Assembly: GCF_014204415.1 (NCBI RefSeq)
Contig: NZ_JACHLE010000004.1
Coordinates: 186,001-250,000, forward strand
From: Chryseobacterium defluvii
Lineage (GTDB): Bacteria; Bacteroidota; Bacteroidia; Flavobacteriales; Weeksellaceae
Length of the DNA stretch: 64,000 nucleotides
Direction of reading: 5' to 3'
The notes beneath the pieces are model-generated. The model worked only from the letters and a program-made list of their open reading frames with translations, was not told the DNA's origin and searched no databases. Each line of letters begins with the position of its first letter. The first letter of the stretch is position 1. A program made the position numbers and the translations under genes. Shown here piece after piece: positions 52,951 to 61,997 of the stretch.

Positions 52951-54432
52951 ATGAAAAAAATATTTTATTTTCTACTTTTCATTCTCAATAGCCACTTACT
53001 TTTTGCACAGGCTCCAAATATCCAATGGCAGGTGACTTTAGGAGGAAGTGAATTTGATTATGCCCAGGATATTCAGAAAACAACAGATGGCGGTTATATT
53101 ATGGTGGGATTTTCAAACTCAACAGATAATGATATTACCGGAAATCATGGTGGAGAAGACTGTTGGGTTGTAAAGCTAAATTCCTCTGGCGCTGTACAGT
53201 GGCAAAAATCTTTCGGAGGAAGCAGTGATGATCGGGGTTTAAGCATTAAACAGACTTCTGATGGCGGATATATCATTTCAGGATCCACATTTTCTATAGA
53301 TGGTGATGTTACAGAAAATCAAGGTGCGTCTGATTATTGGATTTTAAAGTTAGACTCTTTGGGCAATATGCAATGGCAGAAGACTTATGGAAACAGCTTG
53401 GAAGATTATGCCCGGGATATCTGGCAGACTGCTGATGGCGGATATATAGTTGCAGGAGACTCAGCAAGTGATATTTGGATACTGAAGTTAAACTCTCTGG
53501 GTAATCTTCAATGGCAGAAAACTTTGGGAGGAAGTGGCCAGGAAAGTTTAAAAGGCATTCAGGAAACTGCAGATAACGGCTTTATTATTTCCTGCTGGTC
53601 TAACTCCAATAATGGAGATGTGACAGGAAATCATGGCGGGGATGATTTTTGGATCGTAAAACTTACTTCTTCAGGAAATATTCAATGGCAAAAAAGTCTT
53701 GGAGGAAGCGGCACAGATTATGCGATGGATCTCAATCAAACCGCAGATGGGGGCTACATCATTGCAGGATCCAGCAATTCGATCAATGGTGATGTTACTC
53801 AAAATTACGGTGACAGCGATTACTGGATCGTAAAGACAGACTCTTCCGGAAATATTCAATGGCAAAAATCTTATGGCGGAAGTAACGAAGATATAGCTAT
53901 GAGTATCCGGCAAACTTCTGACGGCGGATATATAGTTGCAGGATATTCTAATGAATACCCCTGGTCCAATCTTCACGGGACTAATTATTGGATAATAAAA
54001 TTAAACAGCTCCGGAACCCTTCAATGGGAGAATACATTGGGTGGAGCTGCAAGAGATGAGCCCGTAGGTATCCATGAAACAAGTGACGGAGGATTTATAA
54101 TTGGAGGATATACTGCTTCCTCTGGCAATGGAAAAGTTGATTATTGGGCAGTAAAATTAGCATATCCTACAACTTTGGGAATCTCAGAAGTTAAAAACAA
54201 TTTAATTTCCTTTTACCCCAATCCGGCAAGAGATTTTGTTTATCTCAATAGCCTTCCCGGTGAAACAACCATAAGTCTTACGGATATTTCCGGAAAAAAA
54301 CTGTTTTCTCAAAAATATAATGAAACAAAAGTTTCTGTACCTGTTAACCAATTAATTAATGGCACATACGTTCTTCAGGCAGAACATAAAGGAAAGATCA
54401 TTTTATCTGAAAAGCTGATCATAAAAAAATAA
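52951..54432 (+). CDS. Secreted seven-repeat protein with T9SS sorting domain
   Basis: The product has 493 residues. A signal peptide (FYFLLFILNSHLLFAQ) precedes seven tandem repeats of about 45-60 residues opening with (I/L/V/M)QWQK(S/T)xGGSxxD, then QTxDGGYIIAG and DYWI(V/L)KLxSxGN. The third repeat is shortened (YIVAGDSASDIWILKLNSLGN). Seven such blades suggest a beta-propeller. The end is a type A T9SS sorting domain (LISFYPNPARDFVYLNSL, ISLTDISGKKLFSQ, LINGTYVLQAEHKGKII). It is thus exported and surface-attached. Monocistronic, between terminators. Possibly a scaffold or an adhesin. Confidence 0.9.
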   Translation: MKKIFYFLLFILNSHLLFAQAPNIQWQVTLGGSEFDYAQDIQKTTDGGYIMVGFSNSTDNDITGNHGGEDCWVVKLNSSGAVQWQKSFGGSSDDRGLSIKQTSDGGYIISGSTFSIDGDVTENQGASDYWILKLDSLGNMQWQKTYGNSLEDYARDIWQTADGGYIVAGDSASDIWILKLNSLGNLQWQKTLGGSGQESLKGIQETADNGFIISCWSNSNNGDVTGNHGGDDFWIVKLTSSGNIQWQKSLGGSGTDYAMDLNQTADGGYIIAGSSNSINGDVTQNYGDSDYWIVKTDSSGNIQWQKSYGGSNEDIAMSIRQTSDGGYIVAGYSNEYPWSNLHGTNYWIIKLNSSGTLQWENTLGGAARDEPVGIHETSDGGFIIGGYTASSGNGKVDYWAVKLAYPTTLGISEVKNNLISFYPNPARDFVYLNSLPGETTISLTDISGKKLFSQKYNETKVSVPVNQLINGTYVLQAEHKGKIILSEKLIIKK

Positions 54433-54454
54433 CAGATACTCTTAAAATATTATA

Positions 54455-54490
54455 AAACCTTATGAAAACAAAACCTCATAAGGTTTTTTT
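54455..54490 (+). terminator. Terminator after the seven-repeat gene
   Basis: AACCTTATGA / TCATAAGGTT arms (54455-54464, 54476-54486 with an extra T) followed by T7. Confidence 0.8.
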
Positions 54491-54626
54491 ATGCCAGACA
54501 TTGAATAAATTTTAATTTTTATTGATGTTTTCAAATTTTAGGTATAAACTTTGTATGGATTCATTTGAATAAATACCAAATATTCATTTTTCTCCTGATA
54601 CCGTTTAACATTTAAAAATATTAATT

Positions 54627-55139
54627 ATGGCTGAAGTAATTGCACAAGAGAAACAAGGCAGCAAACAAAGAAAGAAACTGATCCGCATTGATATGACCCC
54701 CATGGTGGACTTAGGTTTTTTACTGATCACTTTCTTTATGTTTACCACCAATTTTACCAAACCCAACATCATGGATCTGGGACTGCCGGCTAAAGGCCCC
54801 GCTCCAACAAAAGTAATTGATGAAAAAAATCAGGTTACTTTTATTATCGGAAAAGACAATCGCATTTTCTATCATCAAAGTAATTCAAACGAATTAAATA
54901 CAAGCAACCTGAAAGAAACCAGTTTCAACGGAATGACGATCCCAAAAATTATTGCTGAAGCCTATAATAAAGCCCCGAAAAAAGAAAACTTCACAGTAAT
55001 CATAAAACCTACGGATGAGTCCAGTTATGATAACTTTGTTGATATGCTGGATAATATCGCTATTGCCAAAAAAGAGCGCTACGGTATTACCGACATCAAA
55101 CCCTGGGAAAAGAAAGTCTACGATGAACTGACAAAATAG
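54627..55139 (+). CDS. Orphan ExbD/TolR-family protein
   Basis: The product has 170 residues, a close paralogue of 36646-37203: IRIDMTPMVDLGFLLITFFM (Asp in MVDL), then FTVIIKPTDESSYDNFVDML and ERYGITDIKPWEK. It differs mainly in the linker (about 60-85). No ExbB or TonB gene is beside it; terminators lie on both sides. It may join the ExbB of the other operon or be a duplicate. The membrane Asp is intact. Confidence 0.94.
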   Translation: MAEVIAQEKQGSKQRKKLIRIDMTPMVDLGFLLITFFMFTTNFTKPNIMDLGLPAKGPAPTKVIDEKNQVTFIIGKDNRIFYHQSNSNELNTSNLKETSFNGMTIPKIIAEAYNKAPKKENFTVIIKPTDESSYDNFVDMLDNIAIAKKERYGITDIKPWEKKVYDELTK

Positions 55140-55140
55140 A

Positions 55141-55170
55141 AAAAAGAGCATTTTAAAATGCTCTTTTTTA
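55141..55170 (+). terminator. Terminator after the orphan ExbD gene
   Basis: AAAAAGAGCATTTT / AAAATGCTCTTTTT, 14-base arms (55141-55154, 55155-55168). Confidence 0.8.
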
Positions 55171-55197
55171 TTTAAATTTGAGAGATAGAATGTTGGT

Positions 55198-55716
55198 ATG
55201 AAAAAACTTTTAACCCTATTATTTGCTATTGCAACTTTAATTTCGTGTTCCAGGAAAGAAGCACAAGCCATACAAAACCAGGCAGACAGTGCAAAAATAA
55301 TCGATTCCATCAATGCTGTCAGGATCAAAATGAATGACAGCATCAGCGCAAAAAACAGCACAAACCGCTTTAAGGACTTTAACGGAGATCACAAATTCAC
55401 CCATAATCTGATCAAACAGGCAGGTTCTGTCAACTTCAGGAAAATAGATGATGAAAGAGATACCTATCAGATCTCCGGAGGTATAAAGTCCGGGAAAGAT
55501 CGTATAACTATTGACGGCTATATGAAAGTCGTTTCGGACAAGCATATGAATTTTACGGGAACGATCAGCGAGAGCATTTCCGAAAATGACAACGGAAAAC
55601 CTTACAGCAGAAAAGGAACCAGAACATTCCTGTCCAAAGACGGCGGAAAAAGCTGGCGGCTTCAGGATATGGTAAACGGCTCAGGATTTGTAGACTATAT
55701 TGATATTCACTTTTAA
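55198..55716 (+). CDS. Lipoprotein of unknown function
   Basis: The product has 172 residues. A lipoprotein signal (TLLFAIATLISCSRKE, Cys about 17) is followed by a polar helix (DSAKIIDSINAVRIKMNDSI) and a beta-rich domain with no recognised family (RITIDGYMKVVSDKHMNFTG, FLSKDGGKSWRLQDMVNGSG). It precedes an alpha/beta hydrolase by 11 bases, so it is first in an operon with it and the patatin gene. Confidence 0.82.
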   Translation: MKKLLTLLFAIATLISCSRKEAQAIQNQADSAKIIDSINAVRIKMNDSISAKNSTNRFKDFNGDHKFTHNLIKQAGSVNFRKIDDERDTYQISGGIKSGKDRITIDGYMKVVSDKHMNFTGTISESISENDNGKPYSRKGTRTFLSKDGGKSWRLQDMVNGSGFVDYIDIHF

Positions 55717-55727
55717 TTTTCTGGATC

Positions 55728-56510
55728 ATGTTGAATTTCGAGAGAAAAGGAAACGGAAAAGAGGTTTTGGTATTGCTGCATGGCTTTATGGAAAACATTT
55801 CCATCTGGGATGATATGGAACCGCATCTTTCTGAAAATTTCACCCTTTTAAAAATAGACCTGCCCGGACACGGACAATCTGAAATTTTAGCAGAAGTTCA
55901 TACGATGGAGCTTATGGCCGATGAGGTGAAAAAAGTTCTGGATGATCAGAATTTGAATAAAATACATTTATTGGGTCACTCCATGGGAGGTTACACTTCA
56001 CTGGCTTTCGCCGAAAAATATCCCGATATGCTCAAAAGTTTAACCTTATTCTTCTCCACGTATTTCCCTGATGACGATGAAAAAAGACAGCAGCGGATCA
56101 AAAGCTACAGGATTATTCAGGATGCATTTTCCCATTATGCCAAAGCCGGGATCCCAAATCTGTTCAATCCCAATGAACGGGATATCTTGGAGGGAAAAAT
56201 AGAAACCGCTTTAGAAATCGCTCTTTCCACAAACAATATGGGAGCTTTAGCCTGTGTAAAAGGCATGGTGGAAAGAACAGATAAAAAACATATTTTAGAA
56301 AACCTTGAGGCTAAAATCCTGATTTTGGCCGGTAAACACGATAATGCAGTAAAAACAGAAAATACAATCAGGAATCTGCCGGACAGGACAAATGTCAAGT
56401 CTTATGTCCTGGATTGCGGGCATAACGGCCATTGGGAAAAACCAGCGATCTGCGCAGAGATCATCAATACCGAGCTTCTTCACAATATGCCTAAAAACCT
56501 GATCTTCTAA
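55728..56510 (+). CDS. Alpha/beta hydrolase
   Basis: The product has 260 residues. It shows the alpha/beta hydrolase fold: LVLLHGFMENISIWDDMEPH (oxyanion loop HGF), LLGHSMGGYTSLAFAEKYPD (nucleophile Ser of GHSMGG), an acid region near ILILAGKHDNAVKTENT and the catalytic His in DCGHNGHWEKPAI. It resembles esterases and C-C hydrolases; the substrate is unknown. Cytoplasmic. It sits 11 bases after the lipoprotein gene and 9 bases before the patatin gene. Confidence 0.92.
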   Translation: MLNFERKGNGKEVLVLLHGFMENISIWDDMEPHLSENFTLLKIDLPGHGQSEILAEVHTMELMADEVKKVLDDQNLNKIHLLGHSMGGYTSLAFAEKYPDMLKSLTLFFSTYFPDDDEKRQQRIKSYRIIQDAFSHYAKAGIPNLFNPNERDILEGKIETALEIALSTNNMGALACVKGMVERTDKKHILENLEAKILILAGKHDNAVKTENTIRNLPDRTNVKSYVLDCGHNGHWEKPAICAEIINTELLHNMPKNLIF

Positions 56511-56519
56511 AATACACGT

Positions 56520-57317
56520 ATGGGGCTTTTTTCTTTCAAAAAAAAGAAACCGGTAATCGGGCTTACACTTTCCGGAGGCGGAATGCGGGGAATCGCCCAC
56601 ATTGCCGTATTGAAAGCACTGGAAGAATATGATCTGAAGCCGCATATTATTTCCGGTACAAGCGCAGGCTCCATCATTGCTGCTTTTTACTCTTTCGGAA
56701 AAACGCCTGATGAAATGATGGAAATCGTGAAACAAACGACATTTTTTTCACGGTCTTATCTGAGGCTTTCAAAAAATGGTATTTTCAGTTCTAATTTCAT
56801 CCTTAAACTCTTCAAAGATCATTTTCCGGAAGACAATTTCAGTATTTTAAAGATTCCCGTATATGTTGCTGCCACGGAAATGACTCACGGGATTGTTGAT
56901 TTTTTTTCCGAAGGAGAGCTTTTTCTTCCTCTTTTGGCGTCTTCAAGTGTTCCTTTTGTTCTTTCTCCTGTAAGAATAGGAGAAAAACTGTATATAGACG
57001 GCGGTGTTCTGGACAACCTTCCTATTGAGCCGATCATTGACAAATGCGATTTTTTAATAGGCTCGCATGTGAATTCGATAAGCTATGATGCGCTTCAGAA
57101 TATGAGCCTGATGAAAGAATTTGACAGGATCCTGCATTTGGCGATCGCCAAATCGGTTTATTCCAAAGCAAAATCCTGTGATATTTTCCTGGATCCTCCT
57201 AAAATGACACAATTCAGCCTTTTTAATAAAAAAAACCTGGATGAGATGTTCAAAGAGGTATATGAATACACCTGTAAAGAACTGGAAGATAAAGGATATA
57301 AAAAAGCGAATATTTAG
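56520..57317 (+). CDS. Patatin-like phospholipase
   Basis: The product has 265 residues. It has the patatin signatures: glycine-rich GLTLSGGGMRGIAHIAV (oxyanion hole), the nucleophile HIISGTSAGSIIAAFY (GTSAG, GxSxG), and the catalytic Asp in YIDGGVLDNLP (DGG). A Ser-Asp dyad lipid acyl hydrolase of the RssA type. It has no signal peptide. It is last in the operon, followed by a 200-base gap with a repeat element. Confidence 0.94.
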   Translation: MGLFSFKKKKPVIGLTLSGGGMRGIAHIAVLKALEEYDLKPHIISGTSAGSIIAAFYSFGKTPDEMMEIVKQTTFFSRSYLRLSKNGIFSSNFILKLFKDHFPEDNFSILKIPVYVAATEMTHGIVDFFSEGELFLPLLASSSVPFVLSPVRIGEKLYIDGGVLDNLPIEPIIDKCDFLIGSHVNSISYDALQNMSLMKEFDRILHLAIAKSVYSKAKSCDIFLDPPKMTQFSLFNKKNLDEMFKEVYEYTCKELEDKGYKKANI

Positions 57318-57363
57318 CCTGCTTAAATCTCTGATTTTTATTTTTTGTAGATCATGCTGCATT

Positions 57364-57454
57364 ATGTTTGTCATTCTGTAGAAATCTCAATAGCTGCATA
57401 ATAATACAGCTTAGATTCCACGCTCCATTTCATTCCGCTCTGAATGACAAACAT
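57364..57454. repeat. MITE-like inverted-repeat element, copy 2
   Basis: 13-base perfect terminal inverted repeat ATGTTTGTCATTC (57364-57376) / GAATGACAAACAT (57442-57454). It shares the GTTTGTCATTC core with 3928-3988. Confidence 0.6.
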
Positions 57455-57517
57455 GCTGTTGATTTTTATCCAACAAATTTACGATTTTGCAGTTCTGCAA
57501 TTTTGCCTTTTTACAAT

Positions 57518-58522
57518 TTACTCTTCCACAAATTCCTCTACCCTGGCCCGGAAAGTTTCAATAGTTCCCTGTAAAGACTCGTAAGATTTGCCTCCCGCTG
57601 CATTAATGTGCCCGCCTCCATTGAAATATTTTCTGGAAAACTGGTTTACATCCACATCATCCTTGCTCCTGAAAGATATTTTGATAAAGTCTTCGTACAG
57701 GTCTTCCATAAAGAACGCAGACATTTTTACGCCCACAATACTAAGCCCGTAATTTACAAATCCCTCCGTATCTCCTTTCTGGAAACCATATTCCTTCAGT
57801 TCGTCCCTTGTGAGATATAAAACCGCCACATTATTCACCACCTCTATCCTGCCCAGGATCAGAGCCAGCAGATGAAGGCGGGAAACGGTGTTGGTATCCC
57901 ATGTATTGGAAGTAATAAGGGAAGGATCTGCTCCTTTTTCAATTAAATTGGCAATAATCCTGTGTGTAGTGGCACTTGTGGATCGGAAACGGAAACCGCC
58001 TGTATCGGTCATGATCCCGGTATAAAGACATTCTGCCATATCTTTATTCACCAGCTTTTCATCATCCATTGCTTCAATGAAATGATAGATCATCTGTGAA
58101 GTGGCCGGGATAACGGTATCAGAATATACATAATCAAATTCCTCCGGCTGCTGATGGTGGTCAATAAGGATCTTTTTGGCGCGGGCTCTTACCAACCAGT
58201 CTCCCAATAATCCTATTCTTGCCGAAGAATTGAAATCCAGACAAAAAATAACATCGGCTTCATTGATGAGATCAAACGCTACTTTCCTTTTATATTCTCC
58301 TATAATAGCTTTTTTTGCTTCGGGCATCCATTTCAGGAATTTCGGAAAATCGTTCGGCACGATAACATCGGCATGAATCCCTTTTGCCTGTAAATAATGT
58401 TTCAACCCCAGACTTGAACCAATAGCATCTCCATCCGGATTATAGTGCGTAAGAATAACTATCCTATTTTCAGGTGTGAGAAGGGCATTGATCTCCAAAA
58501 GTTCCGCAGGTGTAAACATCAT
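57518..58522 (-). CDS. DHH-family phosphoesterase (NrnA-like)
   Basis: The product has 334 residues from the ATG at 58522 (58519 also possible); the longer frame (to 58597) has a TATCTTTG box (58555-58562) inside it. It matches the bifunctional oligoribonuclease/pAp phosphatase NrnA: ILTHYNPDGDAIGSSLGLKH (first metal Asp), FCLDFNSSARIG, KILIDHHQQPEEFDYV (DHH motif), ECLYTGIMTDTGGFRFRSTS and the DHHA1 end (YFNGGGHINAAGGKSYESLQ). It degrades short RNAs (nanoRNA) or cyclic-dinucleotide products. Single gene, minus strand. Confidence 0.94.
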   Translation of the reverse strand: MMFTPAELLEINALLTPENRIVILTHYNPDGDAIGSSLGLKHYLQAKGIHADVIVPNDFPKFLKWMPEAKKAIIGEYKRKVAFDLINEADVIFCLDFNSSARIGLLGDWLVRARAKKILIDHHQQPEEFDYVYSDTVIPATSQMIYHFIEAMDDEKLVNKDMAECLYTGIMTDTGGFRFRSTSATTHRIIANLIEKGADPSLITSNTWDTNTVSRLHLLALILGRIEVVNNVAVLYLTRDELKEYGFQKGDTEGFVNYGLSIVGVKMSAFFMEDLYEDFIKISFRSKDDVDVNQFSRKYFNGGGHINAAGGKSYESLQGTIETFRARVEEFVEE

Positions 58523-58682
58523 AATATGTTTATTTTTGTTTAAATTTGAGGTTCCAAAGATAGACTTTTTAAATAAATCATTAGCATTATTTTTCAATCG
58601 GGAACGCTGTGCTTATGACCGGGATTAGGAAATGCCCCGTGAAAAAACATTTCGGATAATTTTCAAAAAAAGACGCTTAAAG

Positions 58683-58713
58683 TTTGCAACTTTTAAAAAA
58701 ATCCATATCTTTG
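58683..58713 (+). promoter_or_regulatory. Promoter of rpmH
   Basis: TTTG (58683-58686), 19 bases, TATCTTTG (58706-58713): a near-ideal Bacteroidota promoter. Confidence 0.8.
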
Positions 58714-58757
58714 CAACCTGAAAAATAAATAGATAATTACGATTTAAATATATAGTA

Positions 58758-58916
58758 ATGAGTAAGAGAACATTCCAGCCATCAGAAAGAAAGAGAAGAA
58801 ACAAACACGGTTTCAGAGAAAGAATGTCTACGCCAAATGGAAGAAGAGTTTTGGCTGCGAGAAGAGCTAAAGGCAGAAAGAGATTAACTGTAAGTGCTGC
58901 ACGCGCTAAGAGATAA
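58758..58916 (+). CDS. rpmH: 50S ribosomal protein L34
   Basis: The frame ATG 58758 to TAA 58914-58916 encodes 52 residues: [52 protein letters not shown]. This is the L34 signature (KRTFQPSxxKRxxxHGFRxRMxTxxGRxVLxxRRxKGRxxL). It is very basic, as expected. It has a strong promoter. It is not next to dnaA or rnpA here, which is normal in Bacteroidota. Confidence 0.97.
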   Translation: MSKRTFQPSERKRRNKHGFRERMSTPNGRRVLAARRAKGRKRLTVSAARAKR

Positions 58917-59074
58917 TTTCTTGAATTATCATATACAAACTATGCTTGAAAAGAAGTTTTTCAGGCATTTTTTGTTGTTAAAATTTACTAAAGTTTAGGT
59001 TCCTTAAGTTTCTTTTTTCTATTTTTAAAATCTGAATGAAAATCGTTTTAGAAATAGTATTTTAAAATTGAATT

Positions 59075-59785
59075 ATGCCACATACCCATATCTCCGGAGA
59101 TAATATCATAAGTTTACAGCACGCAAAAATCGCACAAAAAAACTTCACTGTTCTTTCTGACGTTAACCTCAACATCAAGAAAGGAAGATTCTGCTACCTC
59201 ATCGGGAAAACAGGCTCCGGAAAAAGCTCACTTTTAAAGACATTATACGGGCATATTCCTTTGGCATCAGGACACGGAGACGTTGTAGGCTTTGATCTGG
59301 CTAAACTGAAAACCTCTGATATCCCCAACCTCAGAAGAAAACTGGGGATTGTTTTCCAGGATTTCCAATTGCTTTCCGACAGAACGGTAGAGAAAAATCT
59401 GAAATTCGTCCTTGAAGCAACCGGATGGAGTGACAAAGCAAAAATGGATGAACGCATCAATGAGGTTCTTGAAAGCGTGAACATGAAAAGCAAAAAGCAT
59501 AAAATGCCTCACGAGCTTTCAGGAGGAGAGCAACAGCGTGTTGCCATTGCAAGGGCATTATTAAATCACCCGGATCTTATTCTGGCAGACGAACCTACAG
59601 GAAACCTGGACCCTGAAACTTCCAACGAGATCATGACCTTGCTGAAAAAGGTTGCTTTAGAAAATGGAGCTGCCGTAGTAATGGCCACTCACGATTATCA
59701 CATGATCCAGAATTTCCCGGGAGAAGCTATACGATGCGAAGACGGAAAAGTTTCCGTACTAGATACCTCGGAATTATTTGAATAA
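59075..59785 (+). CDS. ftsE: Cell-division ATP-binding protein FtsE
   Basis: The product has 236 residues. An ABC ATPase: Walker A GKTGSGKSS (44-52), Q-loop FQDFQLLSDRTVEKNL, signature LSGGEQQR (about 148-155), Walker B LILADEPTGNLDPETS, His ATHDYHM. The DEPTGNLD and LSGGEQQRVAIARALLN texts fit the LolD/FtsE group; FtsE is preferred by the Flavobacteriia context and the 236-residue length. No FtsX permease gene follows, so the partner is encoded elsewhere. Single gene in the plus strand between rpmH and a convergent trmN6. Confidence 0.88.
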   Translation: MPHTHISGDNIISLQHAKIAQKNFTVLSDVNLNIKKGRFCYLIGKTGSGKSSLLKTLYGHIPLASGHGDVVGFDLAKLKTSDIPNLRRKLGIVFQDFQLLSDRTVEKNLKFVLEATGWSDKAKMDERINEVLESVNMKSKKHKMPHELSGGEQQRVAIARALLNHPDLILADEPTGNLDPETSNEIMTLLKKVALENGAAVVMATHDYHMIQNFPGEAIRCEDGKVSVLDTSELFE

Positions 59786-59844
59786 AATTCAGAGATTAAG
59801 AAATTCAGATGGATTCCAATACTTCGTACATCTAGCCTTTAATC

Positions 59845-60543
59845 TCAGGTTTTGCCAAAAACATGAAACTCCTTAGTGAGTTCAAGATATTGGTCCGAGT
59901 ATTTTCTCGGACTTTTTTCTATGATGAATTCTGATTCCTTCAATAGTTTTTCGTGGGGAGAAAACTCAAGGATCAGTCTTTTTATTTTTGAATGTTCAAT
60001 TCCTTTAATATTGATTCTGCAGCGTAAGAACAAATGGTTTTCCCGGGCGGTTTCAATAAAATAATCTCCGGCTTCAACGGGGATAATGACCGATAAAATT
60101 CCTTTTTCACAAAGCAGATCTGCAGATTTTGATATTAATTCCCTGAAATTCAGTTCAACAGCCTGCCTTGCAATTTTATCTTTACCCGAGCCGGATTCTT
60201 CAAAATAAGGCGGATTGGAAACAATGAGATCAAATTTCTCACAGGTTTCAAATGTCTTAAAATCTTGCAGAATTGCTTTCATCCTAAATCCAAAATCAGA
60301 ATTTTCGAAATTATCCTGAGCGAGACCCGCAGCATTCTCATTGATATCTATTCCTAAAAATTCCGCTTTGGAATTCCTTTGGGCAAGCATCAGTGAGATA
60401 AGCCCTGTGCCTGTACCTACTTCCAATACTTCAACTGCATCTTCCACATGAGCCAGAGCACCAAGAAGTACGCCGTCTGTCCCTACGCGGAAAACGTCTT
60501 TAGACTGCCGGATCTCAAATTTCTTAAATTTAAAGGGTTTCAC
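59845..60543 (-). CDS. trmN6: tRNA1(Val) (adenine37-N6)-methyltransferase
   Basis: The product has 232 residues, starting with GTG at 60543. A class I SAM methyltransferase: MKPFKFKKFEIRQSKDVFRV then GTDGVLLGA, VLEVGTGTGLISLMLAQRNS (SAM site) and NPPYFEESG (NPPY, N6-adenine type). It matches YfiC/TrmN6, which modifies A37 of tRNA-Val. Its start overlaps the stop of the histidine kinase gene by one base (TAGTG), so they are translationally coupled. Confidence 0.93.
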   Translation of the reverse strand: MKPFKFKKFEIRQSKDVFRVGTDGVLLGALAHVEDAVEVLEVGTGTGLISLMLAQRNSKAEFLGIDINENAAGLAQDNFENSDFGFRMKAILQDFKTFETCEKFDLIVSNPPYFEESGSGKDKIARQAVELNFRELISKSADLLCEKGILSVIIPVEAGDYFIETARENHLFLRCRINIKGIEHSKIKRLILEFSPHEKLLKESEFIIEKSPRKYSDQYLELTKEFHVFGKT

Positions 60544-61997
60544 TATAGATTGGTAGGCAATGTAATGGTGAACGTTGAACCTTTCCCCACTTCTGATTTC
60601 ACAGAAATCTCTCCTTTATAATCTTCTACCATTTTTCTCACCATAGAGAGCCCCAGCCCCATTCCACTGCTTTTTGAAGTAAAATTAGGCTCAAAAATCC
60701 TTTCATAGATACTTTCCGGGATACCGATCCCATTGTCCTGAACTGAGATCATTACTCTTCTCTGGTGCTGCTCTACATCTACGTTGATGATCAGTTTTCT
60801 TTCATCACTCTGAGCCTGTTTCGCATTGGTAACAAGATTGGTGATGATCCGGGAAAGGTAGATCCTGTCCATATTGATCATGATGTTATTCTTATTGGTA
60901 TGCAGGAAAATGCTGTCATCATTGAATACCCTAAGAATATCTTCAACCTCGGTATTCAGATTAATCACTTCGTTATTTTTTTCAGGAAGTTTGGCAAATT
61001 CAGAGAATGCTGAAGCTACCGTAGCAATGAGATCGATCTGATCTACCATTGTTTTGCTCATCTGCCTTACTTTTTCTACGATATTCGGGTCTTCCGGATC
61101 AAATTTCCTTTCAAAATTCTGGATCGTAAGCTTCATAGGAGTCAGAGGGTTTTTAACCTCATGGGCCACCTGCTTGGCCATCTCTCTCCATGCCTCCTCT
61201 GATGCTTTGAAACGGAGCCTTTCCTTTTGATCCTGGATCTGGAGGATCATTCTGTTATAAGCCCTCGCCAAAGCATTGAGCTCATCATTTTTATAGTACC
61301 TTATAGGCCTGAGCTCATTTTCAAACAGAGTAATCCTTGTGATCATATCAGAAAACTTCGTAATTGTTTTCGCCAGGTTATTAGAAGTAACCCAGCTCAT
61401 CCAGATGCTCAGCAGAATAAGGAAAATATCGACCAGGAGAATATATTTAATATATTTATGAAGGACATCAAAGTATGCGGACTCATCATGATATAAAGGA
61501 ATATAAACAATCCCAATGGGCTCCAGGGCATTATTTTCCAAGATCATATAAGATGACGTTAGTGTTGCATCCTTAGTTTTATCATAACCCGTAGTATCTA
61601 CTCTTGCATTGGTAGACAGAAGCTTATTAACAATCTTAAGGGGGACTTTTCTCTCTTCTGTAGGATTTTTCTCCGTACTGGAAAGCAGATAGTTCCCTTT
61701 CAGATCATAGATAACAATCTTATGCTTATTGATATCCGCTATTTCGTAAATTTTATTTCCCAGAACATCCGGAAGGTCTTTGGTTTCGACAAGGGACCGG
61801 CTGACCGCGTAATCAAGAAACCGCATCACCGCAGTGGTTTTATCCTGCATATCTATTCTGCTCTGTGCTAAAGAATTATTTCTCAGAACAAAGTACGGAA
61901 CGAGTGAAGAAGCAGCAACACTTAAAAGGCAGACCAGCAAAAAGCCAAAAAACACACGGTTTCTAAGGCTATATCCTTTATACTTATTTAATGACAT
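60543..61997 (-). CDS. Sensor histidine kinase with HAMP domain
   Basis: The product has 484 residues. Two membrane helices (about 14-36, FFGFLLVCLLSVAASSLV; about 175-195, YILLVDIFLILLSIWMSW) bracket a periplasmic sensor domain. A HAMP linker (KTITKFSDMITRITLFEN, RYYKNDELNALARAYNRM) leads to the kinase: H-box VAHEVKNPLTPMKLTIQ (His about 279), N-box IITNLVTNAKQAQSDE, G1 VQDNGIGIPES, G2 SSGMGLGLSMVRKMVEDY. The closest known forms are NtrY-like. No response regulator is adjacent. It overlaps ribE by 14 bases upstream. Confidence 0.93.
   Translation of the reverse strand: MSLNKYKGYSLRNRVFFGFLLVCLLSVAASSLVPYFVLRNNSLAQSRIDMQDKTTAVMRFLDYAVSRSLVETKDLPDVLGNKIYEIADINKHKIVIYDLKGNYLLSSTEKNPTEERKVPLKIVNKLLSTNARVDTTGYDKTKDATLTSSYMILENNALEPIGIVYIPLYHDESAYFDVLHKYIKYILLVDIFLILLSIWMSWVTSNNLAKTITKFSDMITRITLFENELRPIRYYKNDELNALARAYNRMILQIQDQKERLRFKASEEAWREMAKQVAHEVKNPLTPMKLTIQNFERKFDPEDPNIVEKVRQMSKTMVDQIDLIATVASAFSEFAKLPEKNNEVINLNTEVEDILRVFNDDSIFLHTNKNNIMINMDRIYLSRIITNLVTNAKQAQSDERKLIINVDVEQHQRRVMISVQDNGIGIPESIYERIFEPNFTSKSSGMGLGLSMVRKMVEDYKGEISVKSEVGKGSTFTITLPTNL

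Noticed and set aside
53000..54150. Tandem DNA repeats resembling a CRISPR array
   Set aside because: They encode the seven protein repeats of the T9SS-exported protein; spacing and text are protein-driven.
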